Positions 1 through 8,174 of a stretch of DNA of 64,000 bases are shown here, in pieces (within the stretch, counting starts at the first letter, position 1; each line of letters opens with the position of its first letter). Made by a program: the position numbers and the translations under genes. The notes under the pieces are model-generated. The model was not told the DNA's origin. It worked only from the letters and a program-made list of their open reading frames with translations, and did no database searches. The DNA is from an uncultured Spirochaetaceae bacterium (GTDB lineage: Bacteria > Spirochaetota > Spirochaetia > Sphaerochaetales > Sphaerochaetaceae). The stretch lies in contig CALXOL010000010.1 in NCBI GenBank assembly GCA_944390015.1, positions 27,015-91,014 of the forward strand. Direction: 5' to 3'.

Positions 1-602
1 CTCTTTTCGACACTCTCAGTGCCATATGCGAATGCAGCTATCGCCTGAGCACCTCCGACTTTAAGAATCCTATGGACCCCTGCTTTCTTTGCGGCATATA
101 GGAGAGCGGGACTTATTTTCCCCTCCTTTGCAGGGGTTGCAAGCATTACATCCTCCGATCCTGCGACAGAGGCTGGGATGGCAAGCATGAGTACGGTTGA
201 GAAAAGCGGTGCCGTTCCACCTGGAACATACAGCCCGGGCTTGGAAATGGGAACTATCTTCCTCCATAGCCTTACCCCTTCCATGCTCTCACAATACTCT
301 CCTTTTGGAACCTGGGCCTCATGAAAAGCCCTGATGTTATTTGAGGCAAGATCAATGGCACTTTTAAGTTCCTCACTTACCTGGGATGAGAGATCTTCCA
401 TCTCATCCTCGCTTACAAACAGACTCTTAAGACGCGAGTGATCGAATTTAAGGGCATACTCATAAAGCGCATCATCACCCCTCCTCTTCACATCATCCAT
501 GATGGAGAGTACCGCATCCCTTATCTCATCATTGCTCTCACTGTTACGCTCGAGGAGAGATGAGAGCATCGCATTATCCGGTTCATAATAGAAATCAAGC
601 AT
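1..602 (-). CDS. hisD: Histidinol dehydrogenase, N-terminal part (runs off left edge)
   Basis: The minus strand from ATG at 602 reads MLDFYYEPDNAMLSSLLERN and stays open to the window edge, about 200 codons. It contains the HisD-typical stretches VPGGTAPLFSTVLMLAIPA and KVGGAQAIAAFAYGT. The enzyme performs the last two steps of histidine synthesis, histidinol to histidine with two NAD. The start lies 3 nt after the hisG stop, so the two genes are one operon read from the attenuator upstream of hisG. The C-terminal half, with the zinc and catalytic histidines, is outside the window. Confidence 0.95.
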   Translation of the reverse strand, partial: MLDFYYEPDNAMLSSLLERNSESNDEIRDAVLSIMDDVKRRGDDALYEYALKFDHSRLKSLFVSEDEMEDLSSQVSEELKSAIDLASNNIRAFHEAQVPKGEYCESMEGVRLWRKIVPISKPGLYVPGGTAPLFSTVLMLAIPASVAGSEDVMLATPAKEGKISPALLYAAKKAGVHRILKVGGAQAIAAFAYGTESVEK

Positions 603-605
603 AAA

Positions 606-1475
606 TTACTCCGTCATCTTCTCAATGTTCATTACCAGGATACCCTCAGCTCCTATCGCCTTAAGATCCTCGAATACAGACCAGAACCTATCCTCGCTTA
701 CGACCGACTGCACGCTCAGCCAGGCCTTGTCCATCAAAGGCGTGACCGTAGGACTCTTCATACCCCCTATGATGCATGCGGCCTCATCGAGCCTCTCAGA
801 AGGCAGATTAAATAGTATGTATTTCTTATTCTTAGCCTTTTCTACTGCATCCATCCTCTCAAGCAGCCTTGTAAGGATACCAGTCTTTGCGGATACCGTG
901 TTGATAAATGACGGACGGGCGACCATGACAGCAGATGAGTAGTATATCTCCTCAACCTCCCTAAGACCGTTCATCTTAAGCGTCGTGCCGGTGGAAACGA
1001 TATCGCAGATACAATCGGCAATGCCGACCTGGGGGGTAATCTCTACGGAGCCGGAGACTACTACGGCTTTTGCGTTTACCCCTCTCTCTTTTAAGATTCT
1101 CATCATTATATTAGGATAGCTGGTGGCAATCCTCTTACCCTCAAGGCTTGTTATATCCTTATAATCGAAATTATTCGGCACTGCGATGCTGAGCCGGCAT
1201 TTGGCGAATCCCAGATCCTTGATGACATCAAGAGAGCAGAGTGATTCATCAAACTCATTCCTGCCTACTATTCCGATATCAGCAACACCGTCACGGACAT
1301 ATGTCGGGATATCATCATCACGTACGAAAAGGAACTCGAGCGGGAAATTGGTCGCCCTCTCCCTCAAGACCCTGCTGTCCGTCGTAAAATCTATTCCACA
1401 GTTTCGTATGATCTCAAGGCTCTTCTCACTTAGCCTTCCGCTCTTCTGTATCGCGATTCTCAATACATCTTCCAT
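606..1475 (-). CDS. hisG: ATP phosphoribosyltransferase, long form
   Basis: A 289-aa protein that catalyses the first, committed step of histidine synthesis, joining ATP and PRPP. The PRPP-binding region is visible at residues 151-168, with the DIVSTGTTL signature. The length, with a C-terminal extension after about residue 210, fits the long HisG class that carries its own ACT-like histidine-sensing domain and does not need HisZ. The start has a strong site, GGAGG six bases before ATG. It is the first structural gene after the His-rich leader peptide and attenuator. Confidence 0.95.
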   Translation of the reverse strand: MEDVLRIAIQKSGRLSEKSLEIIRNCGIDFTTDSRVLRERATNFPLEFLFVRDDDIPTYVRDGVADIGIVGRNEFDESLCSLDVIKDLGFAKCRLSIAVPNNFDYKDITSLEGKRIATSYPNIMMRILKERGVNAKAVVVSGSVEITPQVGIADCICDIVSTGTTLKMNGLREVEEIYYSSAVMVARPSFINTVSAKTGILTRLLERMDAVEKAKNKKYILFNLPSERLDEAACIIGGMKSPTVTPLMDKAWLSVQSVVSEDRFWSVFEDLKAIGAEGILVMNIEKMTE

Positions 1476-1493
1476 CTTGTTCCTCCTTTAAAT

Positions 1494-1524
1494 AAAAAAA
1501 GGCCGACCAGAAAGGACGACCTTT
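1494..1524 (-). terminator. Intrinsic terminator of the his attenuator
   Basis: Hairpin with an 11-bp stem (one mismatch, one G-T), a 5-base loop and a 7-U tail, 18 nt before the hisG start codon. It lies within the leader, so it acts as the attenuator rather than as an end-of-operon terminator. Confidence 0.8.
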
Positions 1525-1558
1525 TGATATGACAAAACCCACCTCGTCTGGCAACCAG

Positions 1559-1600
1559 TTAGAAAATACGGTGGTGATGATGTCTTCTCATTGCTTTCAT
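1559..1600 (-). CDS. hisL: His-rich leader peptide of the his operon
   Basis: A 13-codon ORF, MKAMRRHHHHRIF, with four consecutive His codons (CAT CAT CAC CAC), ending TAA just before the attenuator hairpins of hisG. It starts 31 nt after the stop of the upstream membrane-protein gene. An AGG lies about 12 nt before the ATG, so the ribosome site is only moderate. Its role is to sense His-tRNA charging by ribosome stalling. Enteric hisL has seven His codons; four is fewer but in a perfect run. It is too short for ordinary gene callers. Confidence 0.85.
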   Translation of the reverse strand: MKAMRRHHHHRIF

Positions 1601-1631
1601 AATCTTTTTTTACCTGATAGAAGGACTTTGG

Positions 1632-2198
1632 TCAATCTTTCTCCTCGTACTCAACGACTATTTCATCTTTTTTCCTCTTCCATGAGAAAATACTTATGGC
1701 GATGAAAAGTACGGAGAGGATCAGGATTATTATCGCTACAATCTTGATGAAAGTACTGGATATGAACGATGGGAACATGAACATTAGAATGGCGAACACG
1801 TACCTTAAAATGACATCCAGGGCAACGATGTCGTAAAAGCCAAGCCTCCTGAGCACAATGTAGTCCACACTGTCGCTTATGGCAGTAAGAAGAAGGTCTA
1901 TGGCGATGATATACACGACCACATCCATCAGTACATCGGGCTTTGAGAAGGAGAGGAAGAGCACTACAACAGAAAGGATTATGTTAATAGCGTTCTTTAT
2001 GACCGAGATGAGTCTCAGCCTATCTGAAAGCATATCGGCTTTCAGGATGAAATAAAGCTCCTTCAACGATCCATATAGGATGAAAATGGAGAGCATGATG
2101 AATAAGATTGAGGCCGTACGGCTTGGAAAAGCAAGCAACAGGACTGCAAATGATAGCGGTATAAGCGCATAAATAATATTCAAGATAAGTTTTTTCAT
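1632..2198 (-). CDS. DUF308/HdeD-like integral membrane protein
   Basis: 188 aa from the ATG at 2198, which has AGAGG seven bases upstream; the longer reading from 2237 overlaps the promoter of the divergent gene and has no site. About six hydrophobic segments cover most of the protein (first about residues 5-25), ending in a charged tail SWKRKKDEIVVEYEEKD. The hydrophobic pattern resembles DUF308/HdeD membrane proteins, whose function outside acid stress is unclear. It sits directly upstream of the his leader and may share its transcript. Confidence 0.6.
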   Translation of the reverse strand: MKKLILNIIYALIPLSFAVLLLAFPSRTASILFIMLSIFILYGSLKELYFILKADMLSDRLRLISVIKNAINIILSVVVLFLSFSKPDVLMDVVVYIIAIDLLLTAISDSVDYIVLRRLGFYDIVALDVILRYVFAILMFMFPSFISSTFIKIVAIIILILSVLFIAISIFSWKRKKDEIVVEYEEKD

Positions 2199-2208
2199 AT
2201 CATACCTC

Positions 2209-2237
2209 TTCAAAATATTAACATGATTTTGTAGCAT
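2209..2237 (+). promoter_or_regulatory. Candidate promoter for the HAD gene, leaderless layout
   Basis: TTCAAA (2209-2214), 17 bp, TAGCAT (2232-2237), then six bases to the ATG at 2244. No Shine-Dalgarno precedes the gene, so the transcript would begin at or within a base or two of the start codon. The hexamers are imperfect. Confidence 0.4.
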
Positions 2238-2243
2238 AGTGGC

Positions 2244-2930
2244 ATGTTAAACCTTCTTTTTGATGCGGATGGCACCCTTTATGATTTCAAAGCCACCGAG
2301 TATATAAGCCTTAAAAAAGTTTTCGAGCACTATGAAATAGCATATGACGAGCATAACATAGCACTGTATCACGAGAAGAACTCAAGGCTATGGGATTTAT
2401 ATGAGAAAGGAGAGATTGAGCAGAACGTAATAGCGTGGAAACGTTTTGAGGATTTCTTCTCAGCCCTCGGTGCAGGCCATGATGCAAAAGAGGCAGGAGA
2501 GTTATACACCACATATCTTGCTGAGAACGGTATCATGATTGAAGGTGCGATAGACCTTCTTGAGAAGCTATATGGCAAGCATAACCTCTATATTATCACC
2601 AACGGGATTGCAAAGACGCAGCATGGAAGAATCGACGGAACCGGCACGAGAAAGTATTATAAGAGGATATTCATATCCACCGAGATGGGTGTTCAAAAGC
2701 CGGATAAGGCGTTCTTCGACATGGTCATAAAAGAAGCTGGGCTCGATAAGAGGAACACAGTAGTGATAGGAGACAGTGAGAAGAGCGATATAAAAGGGGC
2801 TTGCAATGCAGGTCTGAGAAGCATCTTCATCTCATTTTCTGGGCAAAAAAGCATGAATGCCGACTACTCGGTCTCCTCCTATGATGAGCTTTTAGAGTAT
2901 ATCGACAAGCTCGACCTCGAAAATAAGTAA
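2244..2930 (+). CDS. HAD-family hydrolase, YjjG/YfnB-type nucleotidase
   Basis: 228 aa. HAD motif I is DADGTLYDF (residues 7-15), motif II is the TNG around residue 119, the KPDKAFF Lys lies near 151, and motif IV is IGDSEKSDIKGA. The long helical cap between motifs I and II fits the YjjG group of pyrimidine 5'-nucleotidases, which clean up nucleotide monophosphates. The only plus-strand gene in the first 22 kb, it overlaps the 3' end of the convergent FKBP gene by 39 nt. Substrate is inferred from the family only. Confidence 0.8.
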   Translation: MLNLLFDADGTLYDFKATEYISLKKVFEHYEIAYDEHNIALYHEKNSRLWDLYEKGEIEQNVIAWKRFEDFFSALGAGHDAKEAGELYTTYLAENGIMIEGAIDLLEKLYGKHNLYIITNGIAKTQHGRIDGTGTRKYYKRIFISTEMGVQKPDKAFFDMVIKEAGLDKRNTVVIGDSEKSDIKGACNAGLRSIFISFSGQKSMNADYSVSSYDELLEYIDKLDLENK

Positions 2931-3653
2931 CTCGTTGGGACCTATTTCAGATATACCACTCTCCCCATAGGCCATATGAGGGGGAATCCAGAATTTGAAT
3001 CTCTCACCCTTTCTCATAAGAGTAAGTCCTTCTGCCACACCCTCGACGAGATCCGAGACCCTAAGTTCAGATACCATTCCCCTGTCATAACTGGAATCGA
3101 TTATCTGCCCGTTTAAAAGCGTCATCGTATAGTTAATCAGAACGATATCGTCCATCTTTGGAGATGGTGCGCTTTCATCTCCCGAAGCTCTTAAGACCTC
3201 ATACTCAAGCCCGCTGTCCCTCGTTATGACTCCACTTCTCTTACCGTTGCTCTTTAAGAATTCCTCTGCCTCTGCTAGATTCTCACGGCTCTCTTTCTCA
3301 TACTCTGCAGCAGCCTCCTCGAGCATCCTGTTCTGGTATTCAATGAAGATCTCATCAATCTCCTCATCGGTAAAGAATGAAGTCCCGTAATAATCCAGAA
3401 AGCCGCGTGCGAAGTACTCGGCATCCACATCCTGAGAGGCGTTTCTAAGGCTCTCTGCAAGCAAATTTCCATAGGCATAACTGAATCTCTGGTCAAGACT
3501 TTCAGGGGCGCTAAGACGGTCTATGCCATAGGATGTATCCATCATGACGGCATCATATGGCTCACTCTTTGTGCTTTCATCCTCCTCTTTTGAGCATGAA
3601 GAAAGCATTACGGAAAGCAAAAAAACTAGGAATAAAAGCAGAACCTTCTTCAT
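2892..3653 (-). CDS. FKBP-type peptidyl-prolyl isomerase lipoprotein
   Basis: 253 aa from the ATG at 3653 (GAGG five bases upstream). The signal peptide MKKVLLLFLVFLLSVMLSSC ends in an LSSC lipobox, so it is lipid-anchored in the periplasm. An N-terminal helical dimerisation-like region (about 35-135) precedes the FKBP domain (about 145-253, with GEGLTLMRKGERFKFWIPP-type strand and AYGE loop). The layout is FkpA/Mip-like: proline isomerisation and chaperoning of exported proteins. It follows the fumarase beta gene by 7 nt. Its last 39 nt overlap the convergent HAD gene. Confidence 0.88.
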   Translation of the reverse strand: MKKVLLLFLVFLLSVMLSSCSKEEDESTKSEPYDAVMMDTSYGIDRLSAPESLDQRFSYAYGNLLAESLRNASQDVDAEYFARGFLDYYGTSFFTDEEIDEIFIEYQNRMLEEAAAEYEKESRENLAEAEEFLKSNGKRSGVITRDSGLEYEVLRASGDESAPSPKMDDIVLINYTMTLLNGQIIDSSYDRGMVSELRVSDLVEGVAEGLTLMRKGERFKFWIPPHMAYGESGISEIGPNELLIFEVELVDIL

Positions 3654-3660
3654 AAAAACC

Positions 3661-4188
3661 TCAGAAATAAGGGCATGCACCCGTACTGTCTATCACGCAG
3701 ATCGTAGGAAAATCCTCGACCTCAAGCCTTAACAGCGCTTCTGGCCCCAGATCCTCAAAAGCAACCATCTCCGCTTTTTTTATCTTCTTAGAGTAAAGTG
3801 CGCCACATCCTCCAAAAGCCTGGAGATAAAGTGCGGAATAACGTTTTATGGCATCAATCACACCAGCACTACGAGGACCCTTCCCCACCATTACTACAAG
3901 ACCATGCTCCATTAGAAGCGGTGAATACGGATCCATTCTGCCACTGGTGGTAGGCCCGGCCGCACCGAGCGGGAAAGGAGAAACTGAAGGAGAAGGCCCC
4001 ATATAATAGATGCCATTTCCTTTGAAATCAAAAGGAAGAGTCTCACCCTCTTCTATCATGGTACTGAGCCTCTTATGCACCTGATCCCGTCCGACATAGA
4101 GGGTTCCGCTTATAAGCACGCTATCCCCTGCTTTTATCTTTTTTATTTCCTCACTGCTTGAATATGGGAGAATCAATCTTCTTTCCAT
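3661..4188 (-). CDS. Class I fumarate hydratase, beta subunit
   Basis: 175 aa. Matches the C-terminal/beta part of two-subunit Fe-S fumarases and L-tartrate dehydratases: GTLYVGRDQVHKRL, YYMGPSP, GAAGPTTSGRMD and the AFGGCGALY region. It closes the active site of the [4Fe-4S] alpha subunit and catalyses fumarate to malate. It overlaps the alpha gene by 16 nt and has GGAGG five bases before ATG. Tartrate dehydratase is a possible alternative activity; context gives no sign of tartrate use. Confidence 0.9.
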   Translation of the reverse strand: MERRLILPYSSSEEIKKIKAGDSVLISGTLYVGRDQVHKRLSTMIEEGETLPFDFKGNGIYYMGPSPSVSPFPLGAAGPTTSGRMDPYSPLLMEHGLVVMVGKGPRSAGVIDAIKRYSALYLQAFGGCGALYSKKIKKAEMVAFEDLGPEALLRLEVEDFPTICVIDSTGACPYF

Positions 4189-5021
4189 AGTTCCTCCCTT
4201 ACGTCTATATGCGCCTTTCTATCAGCCCAGCACGATATGGAGAGAGATACGGGAAGGCCTGCGATATGAGTCGGCTCATACTCTATGTTCACTTCCAGCG
4301 CTGTAGAAGAGCCTCCAAGACCTCCGGCACCTATTTTAAGGTCGTTGACCGCCCTTAGGATATCCTCCTCAAGATCATCATAACGCTCATCCTCGTGCCT
4401 TCTCTTACCTAGGAGAGCCTTCTTGCTTAAAAAGGCAGCACGGTCCGCCGTTCCACCAATGCCTATTCCGATGAACATCGGAGGACAGGGTTTTCCACCT
4501 GCCTGGCGAACCATGTCCAGAGCCGCATTTAAAACCCCTTCTCGTCCTGCCGTAGGATTGAGCATCCTCGTCTGGGAGCAGTTCTCACTTCCAAAGCCCT
4601 TTAAAAGTATGTCTATCGAGGAATATGGTTCATCGGTAAGTTCCACACTGATGACAGGTGGCATGTTACTCATCGTATTTGTCCTCTCAAATACCGGCTC
4701 AGAGACGATGCTCTTACGGAATAAGCCTTCATCTGCAGCTTTAGCTAAGGCAGAAAGAAGAGTATCCTCCAAATCCTTCAGAGAGTACGGTGATGAGGAT
4801 GAGTATCTGATAAGAGCCCAGAACATCCCTGTATCCTGGCAGAGCGGAAGAGATGTCTTTTCTGCAATCTCTATATCATCAAGAATCGCCTTAAGAACTA
4901 TCCTCGCCTCCTCCTTCTCCTCTCTTTGATACGCCTCTTCAATCTTCTGCCTAATATCCGGATCAAGCGTGCGCGAGGCTTTTATGACCTTGCTCTTTAT
5001 CTCTTCTTCAAGTCTTCTCAT
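4173..5021 (-). CDS. Class I fumarate hydratase, alpha subunit
   Basis: 282 aa from the ATG at 5021, chosen because GGAGGG lies eight bases upstream and homologous sequence starts MRRLEEEIKSKVIKA. Cluster-binding cysteines are seen in LPLCQDTGMF, in SENCSQTRMLNPTAG and in GGKPCPPMFIGIGIGG. Together with the beta subunit it forms an oxygen-sensitive [4Fe-4S] fumarase, fitting an anaerobe. The start overlaps the 3' end of the radical SAM gene by 14 nt, so the pair is translationally linked to it. Confidence 0.9.
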   Translation of the reverse strand: MRRLEEEIKSKVIKASRTLDPDIRQKIEEAYQREEKEEARIVLKAILDDIEIAEKTSLPLCQDTGMFWALIRYSSSSPYSLKDLEDTLLSALAKAADEGLFRKSIVSEPVFERTNTMSNMPPVISVELTDEPYSSIDILLKGFGSENCSQTRMLNPTAGREGVLNAALDMVRQAGGKPCPPMFIGIGIGGTADRAAFLSKKALLGKRRHEDERYDDLEEDILRAVNDLKIGAGGLGGSSTALEVNIEYEPTHIAGLPVSLSISCWADRKAHIDVREELWKED

Positions 5022-5982
5022 AAAGAGAACCCTCCATAAGGCCATCGGCTTCCATCTTCGCATCCAGAAGCCTGATGAATTTTGATTTATCTGGAAAGTC
5101 ACGTGGTGCGATAAGGCGATGTGACGGCGTCTCGCTTATAAGGCGCTGTATTATGATATCAGGGCGAAGCCGGGCTATGAAGAGTTCAACGGCTTGAATG
5201 TACTCATCGAGAGTAAGCAGTCTTATCATGCCATGCTCATACTCATATTGAAACCTGGTGCCACCGGCGATATCAAGATTATGGATCTTTACCGCATCAG
5301 AGTATGCATTGACCACATTGGCAGTCCTCTTAAAATCATCATCGGTCTCTCCAGGAAGACCAAGAATCACATGTGTTGAGAGAAAAAGCCCATACTCCTT
5401 CACCTTCCTCGCAGCATCGATATAACATGCCACGTCATGTCCCCTGTTGATATAACGGAGAGTATCATCATTTGCACTCTGGAGCCCAAGTTCTATCTCC
5501 ACATCGAGCCCCTTCTCTTTATAGCTGGAGATAAGAGATAGCTTCTCATCGTCAAGACAGTCAGGACGCGTAGAGATTATAAGCTCCTTAAACGGACCTT
5601 CCCTGAGGGCCTCATCATACACCTCTTTAAGCTTAAAGACAGGGGCATAAGTGTTGCTGAATGACTGAAAGTAGATACTGTAGGCCTCGGCACCGTAGCG
5701 CCTCCTCAGAAATTCCTTTCCCTTTGTTATCTGCTCCCTGATGTCCTGATGGTAGCCTACCTTCGACTCTGCGACAGCCCTGTTATACTCGGCATCATGA
5801 TGGAATCCGCCTTCCCCGCTTCTCTGGTAGACGGCGACGGCTCCCGTTCCATCACAGAACGCACAGCCTCCCATCCTCTCCTTCGTACGGTTCGGGCATG
5901 AGAAAGAAGCATCAACCCCTATTCTGAAGACGCTCATGCCGAATCTCTTTCTCAGATAATCAGAATAGACTTTCCATCTCAT
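5008..5982 (-). CDS. Radical SAM protein, YhcC family
   Basis: 324 aa from the ATG at 5982, whose ATGA overlaps the stop of the patatin gene. N-terminal MRWKVYSDYLRKRFG, then a widely spaced cysteine motif CPNRTKERMGGCAFC, typical of the YhcC/TIGR01212 group of radical SAM proteins. Downstream motifs IYFQSFSNTYAP, STRPDCLDDEKL, ELGLQSANDDTLRYINRGH and THVILGLPGET fit the same family. The reaction is not established. It lies between the patatin gene and fumarase in one run of overlapping genes. Confidence 0.85.
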   Translation of the reverse strand: MRWKVYSDYLRKRFGMSVFRIGVDASFSCPNRTKERMGGCAFCDGTGAVAVYQRSGEGGFHHDAEYNRAVAESKVGYHQDIREQITKGKEFLRRRYGAEAYSIYFQSFSNTYAPVFKLKEVYDEALREGPFKELIISTRPDCLDDEKLSLISSYKEKGLDVEIELGLQSANDDTLRYINRGHDVACYIDAARKVKEYGLFLSTHVILGLPGETDDDFKRTANVVNAYSDAVKIHNLDIAGGTRFQYEYEHGMIRLLTLDEYIQAVELFIARLRPDIIIQRLISETPSHRLIAPRDFPDKSKFIRLLDAKMEADGLMEGSLYEKT

Positions 5983-8171
5983 TTCAGTCTCACTCCGAAT
6001 GAATATGCACCGCGATGCGTTATATCTATGAAAAGCTCCAGATTCCCCCACTCGTTATTAAAGCCCAAAGAAAGGGAAAAACCCGCCGCCCAGTCGTTTA
6101 AAAGCGAGAGGGGAACGAGGAATGCATTCTCTATGCGTGGCCAGAAACGATCAGGATAATTGCGGCTCTCATAGCCTTCAGAGAAGATGGAGACATCCAT
6201 ATAGATTGACTCTGAAAGTAAAACTCTTCCCCCTATGCTAAGAAGAAGATAATCACGGCTGAGATTTCCACTCTTGCCCGTTACATAACTCTCTCCTATG
6301 TTCTCATTGCCACGAAGCACATACGCCTTACCAGAGATAATGAACTTGGATGAAGGAACAGGAGAAGGAATTATGCTCTCAAAAGACAGACGGATGTCAT
6401 ACATGAATGGGGAGCGCAGATAAAGATCGCAATCAAAATCGATATCGATTCCGTTTGAATATAGGTTTTTCGGATCAAGGAGACGGTACTTGAGATTGAA
6501 ATTAACCTTAGGATCAAAATACATCATTCTGGGACGTACCTTGTTCACATCATCGAATGATTTAAGACTTCCAAGACTTATGAGATCAAGATCCAGTGAG
6601 AGCTCAAGGCGCAGCCTGTTCATGTAGTCATAGGCTACGCCCCCTTCTGCGGAGAAGAGGAAATCGGAAGTGTCCATCCTGTTCAAATAATCGGCAATAG
6701 AGAGCATAGATAAATCCCCGACTCCGATACGAGCTGAGGCGAATGCCGAGAAGGAGGATGCGAAATTATAATAGTAGGATGCAAAGAGCGCCGTATAATT
6801 GGTTATATCAAGTCCTGCGATAAGAGTCCCGTAGTACTCAGGAAGATTGATATCGAAGAACACACTCGCATGGGGCTTGAAATAAAAGAGAGAGGGCCTT
6901 CCCTCCTCGATGCTTCCCTTGATACCTGCATCCATGCCAATACCGATAGAAACCGAAGAGGTAAGATGGGAAAAAGGTTCTGCTTTTACTATGATTTTCC
7001 CATCATCAACGGTATATCCTATACTTTTAAAGCCCTCCTCCTGCTTTATGTAAATAAGAATCTCCTCGAGCCTCATGATCGTCTCATAATCGGCAACCTC
7101 TCCGCTTAACGGAGATAAAAGATATCTGTAGTGGTTGAAGGAAGGAGGTGTTATTATCGATTCTATTACGAAATAGGGGCGCTCAGAGTACGAAAGGGGC
7201 CGCTCTTTCTTCCGTCCTTTCAACGCCTGCTCTATCTGGTCAAAGACCTCGATATTATCCTCGACGGTCTTCTTTCCGATTTCAAAGATCTCATCGACCT
7301 TGTAGAAATCCAGCACACCTATTTCCGCGATATCTGGGATTATCACGTAATCGGAGAGGGAGTAACGCTCTACTGTGTTTGGACTCGTCACAAGATCAAG
7401 AACCTGAAAGGCCACACCTGTCAGTGTGTCTATGTCATAATAGAGCTGCCCTTCATTATGCTCTCTTTGAACATCGTTCAAATCCACGGCAAGAACGATA
7501 TCCGCACCCATTGCACGTGCGATATCCGATGGCATGTTATTCACCATTCCACCGTCAACAACATACCTTCCATCCTCCGTCCTGCCAGGTGTGAATACGA
7601 TTGGAATCGCCATCGACCCCCTCATCGCATTATAAAGAGAGCCATCAGAGTATACTATCTCCTCTCCGCTCTCAAGATCCGTTCCTACCGCCCTATACGG
7701 TATTGAAAGTTCGTCAAAATCATTTATTCCAAGTACTTTTATCAGATTAGAGCGGAAGAAAGATGCAACATACTGGTCATCTATGATACCATTCGCAGCT
7801 CCAATGGCATCCGAGGAGAAATCGAGCGTTATGAGATTTGATGCAGGGGTTTCTCTTCCCCCTTCCATCATATAGTTTCCACTTCTTGAATAGACATGCA
7901 GGAAGAGATCCATCATATCGGTTCCCCGTATGAGAGCCTCAAGATCTTCCCCGCTGTAACCGGCTGCGTAGAATGCACCGACTAGAGCACCGACGCTCGT
8001 GCCGAGCACATAGTCAGGATAGAGTCCCCTCCTGTCCAATTCTTTAAGAATCTCAATCTCGGCTATGCCTTTTGCCCCTCCACCTGAGAGCACAAGTGCG
8101 AAGGTCTTATCGGCGGCAAAGACTGAGAAAGACAACAAGAATATGATTAAAACAGAAAGAAGCCTCTTCAT
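5979..8171 (-). CDS. Patatin phospholipase fused to outer-membrane beta-barrel (type Vd-like)
   Basis: 730 aa. Signal peptide MKRLLSVLIIFLLSFSVFA. Patatin domain about 25-320: oxyanion motif SGGGAKG, nucleophile motif GTSVG and DGG of the Ser-Asp dyad (VVDGGMVNN). A POTRA-like segment (about 335-415) leads to a C-terminal region rich in alternating aromatic beta strands that ends GAYSFGVRLK, as expected for a BamA/TpsB-type barrel. This is the layout of PlpD/FplA autotransporters: a lipase held at or released from the cell surface. It overlaps the radical SAM gene by 4 nt and follows fmt by 3 nt. Confidence 0.88.
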   Translation of the reverse strand: MKRLLSVLIIFLLSFSVFAADKTFALVLSGGGAKGIAEIEILKELDRRGLYPDYVLGTSVGALVGAFYAAGYSGEDLEALIRGTDMMDLFLHVYSRSGNYMMEGGRETPASNLITLDFSSDAIGAANGIIDDQYVASFFRSNLIKVLGINDFDELSIPYRAVGTDLESGEEIVYSDGSLYNAMRGSMAIPIVFTPGRTEDGRYVVDGGMVNNMPSDIARAMGADIVLAVDLNDVQREHNEGQLYYDIDTLTGVAFQVLDLVTSPNTVERYSLSDYVIIPDIAEIGVLDFYKVDEIFEIGKKTVEDNIEVFDQIEQALKGRKKERPLSYSERPYFVIESIITPPSFNHYRYLLSPLSGEVADYETIMRLEEILIYIKQEEGFKSIGYTVDDGKIIVKAEPFSHLTSSVSIGIGMDAGIKGSIEEGRPSLFYFKPHASVFFDINLPEYYGTLIAGLDITNYTALFASYYYNFASSFSAFASARIGVGDLSMLSIADYLNRMDTSDFLFSAEGGVAYDYMNRLRLELSLDLDLISLGSLKSFDDVNKVRPRMMYFDPKVNFNLKYRLLDPKNLYSNGIDIDFDCDLYLRSPFMYDIRLSFESIIPSPVPSSKFIISGKAYVLRGNENIGESYVTGKSGNLSRDYLLLSIGGRVLLSESIYMDVSIFSEGYESRNYPDRFWPRIENAFLVPLSLLNDWAAGFSLSLGFNNEWGNLELFIDITHRGAYSFGVRLK

Positions 8172-8174
8172 AGC

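Larger units (their letters stand above)
1494..1600 (-). promoter_or_regulatory. his operon transcription attenuator
   Basis: Read on the minus strand, the region has all parts of a classic amino-acid attenuator. The His codons of the leader peptide contain CCACC (1574-1570), which can pair with GGTGG (1543-1539). The next arm, CCAGACGAGG (1551-1542), can pair with CCTTTCTGG (1515-1507) as an antiterminator. The last hairpin, AAAGGTCGTCC/GGTCGGCCTTT (1524-1498), is followed by seven U. Ribosome stalling on scarce charged tRNA-His would free the middle arm and prevent terminator formation. This is seen by eye; energies were not computed. Confidence 0.85.

Noticed and set aside
7131..7706. 191-codon plus-strand ORF inside the patatin gene
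   Set aside because: Low-complexity shadow of a strong coding sequence on the other strand, without a ribosome site.
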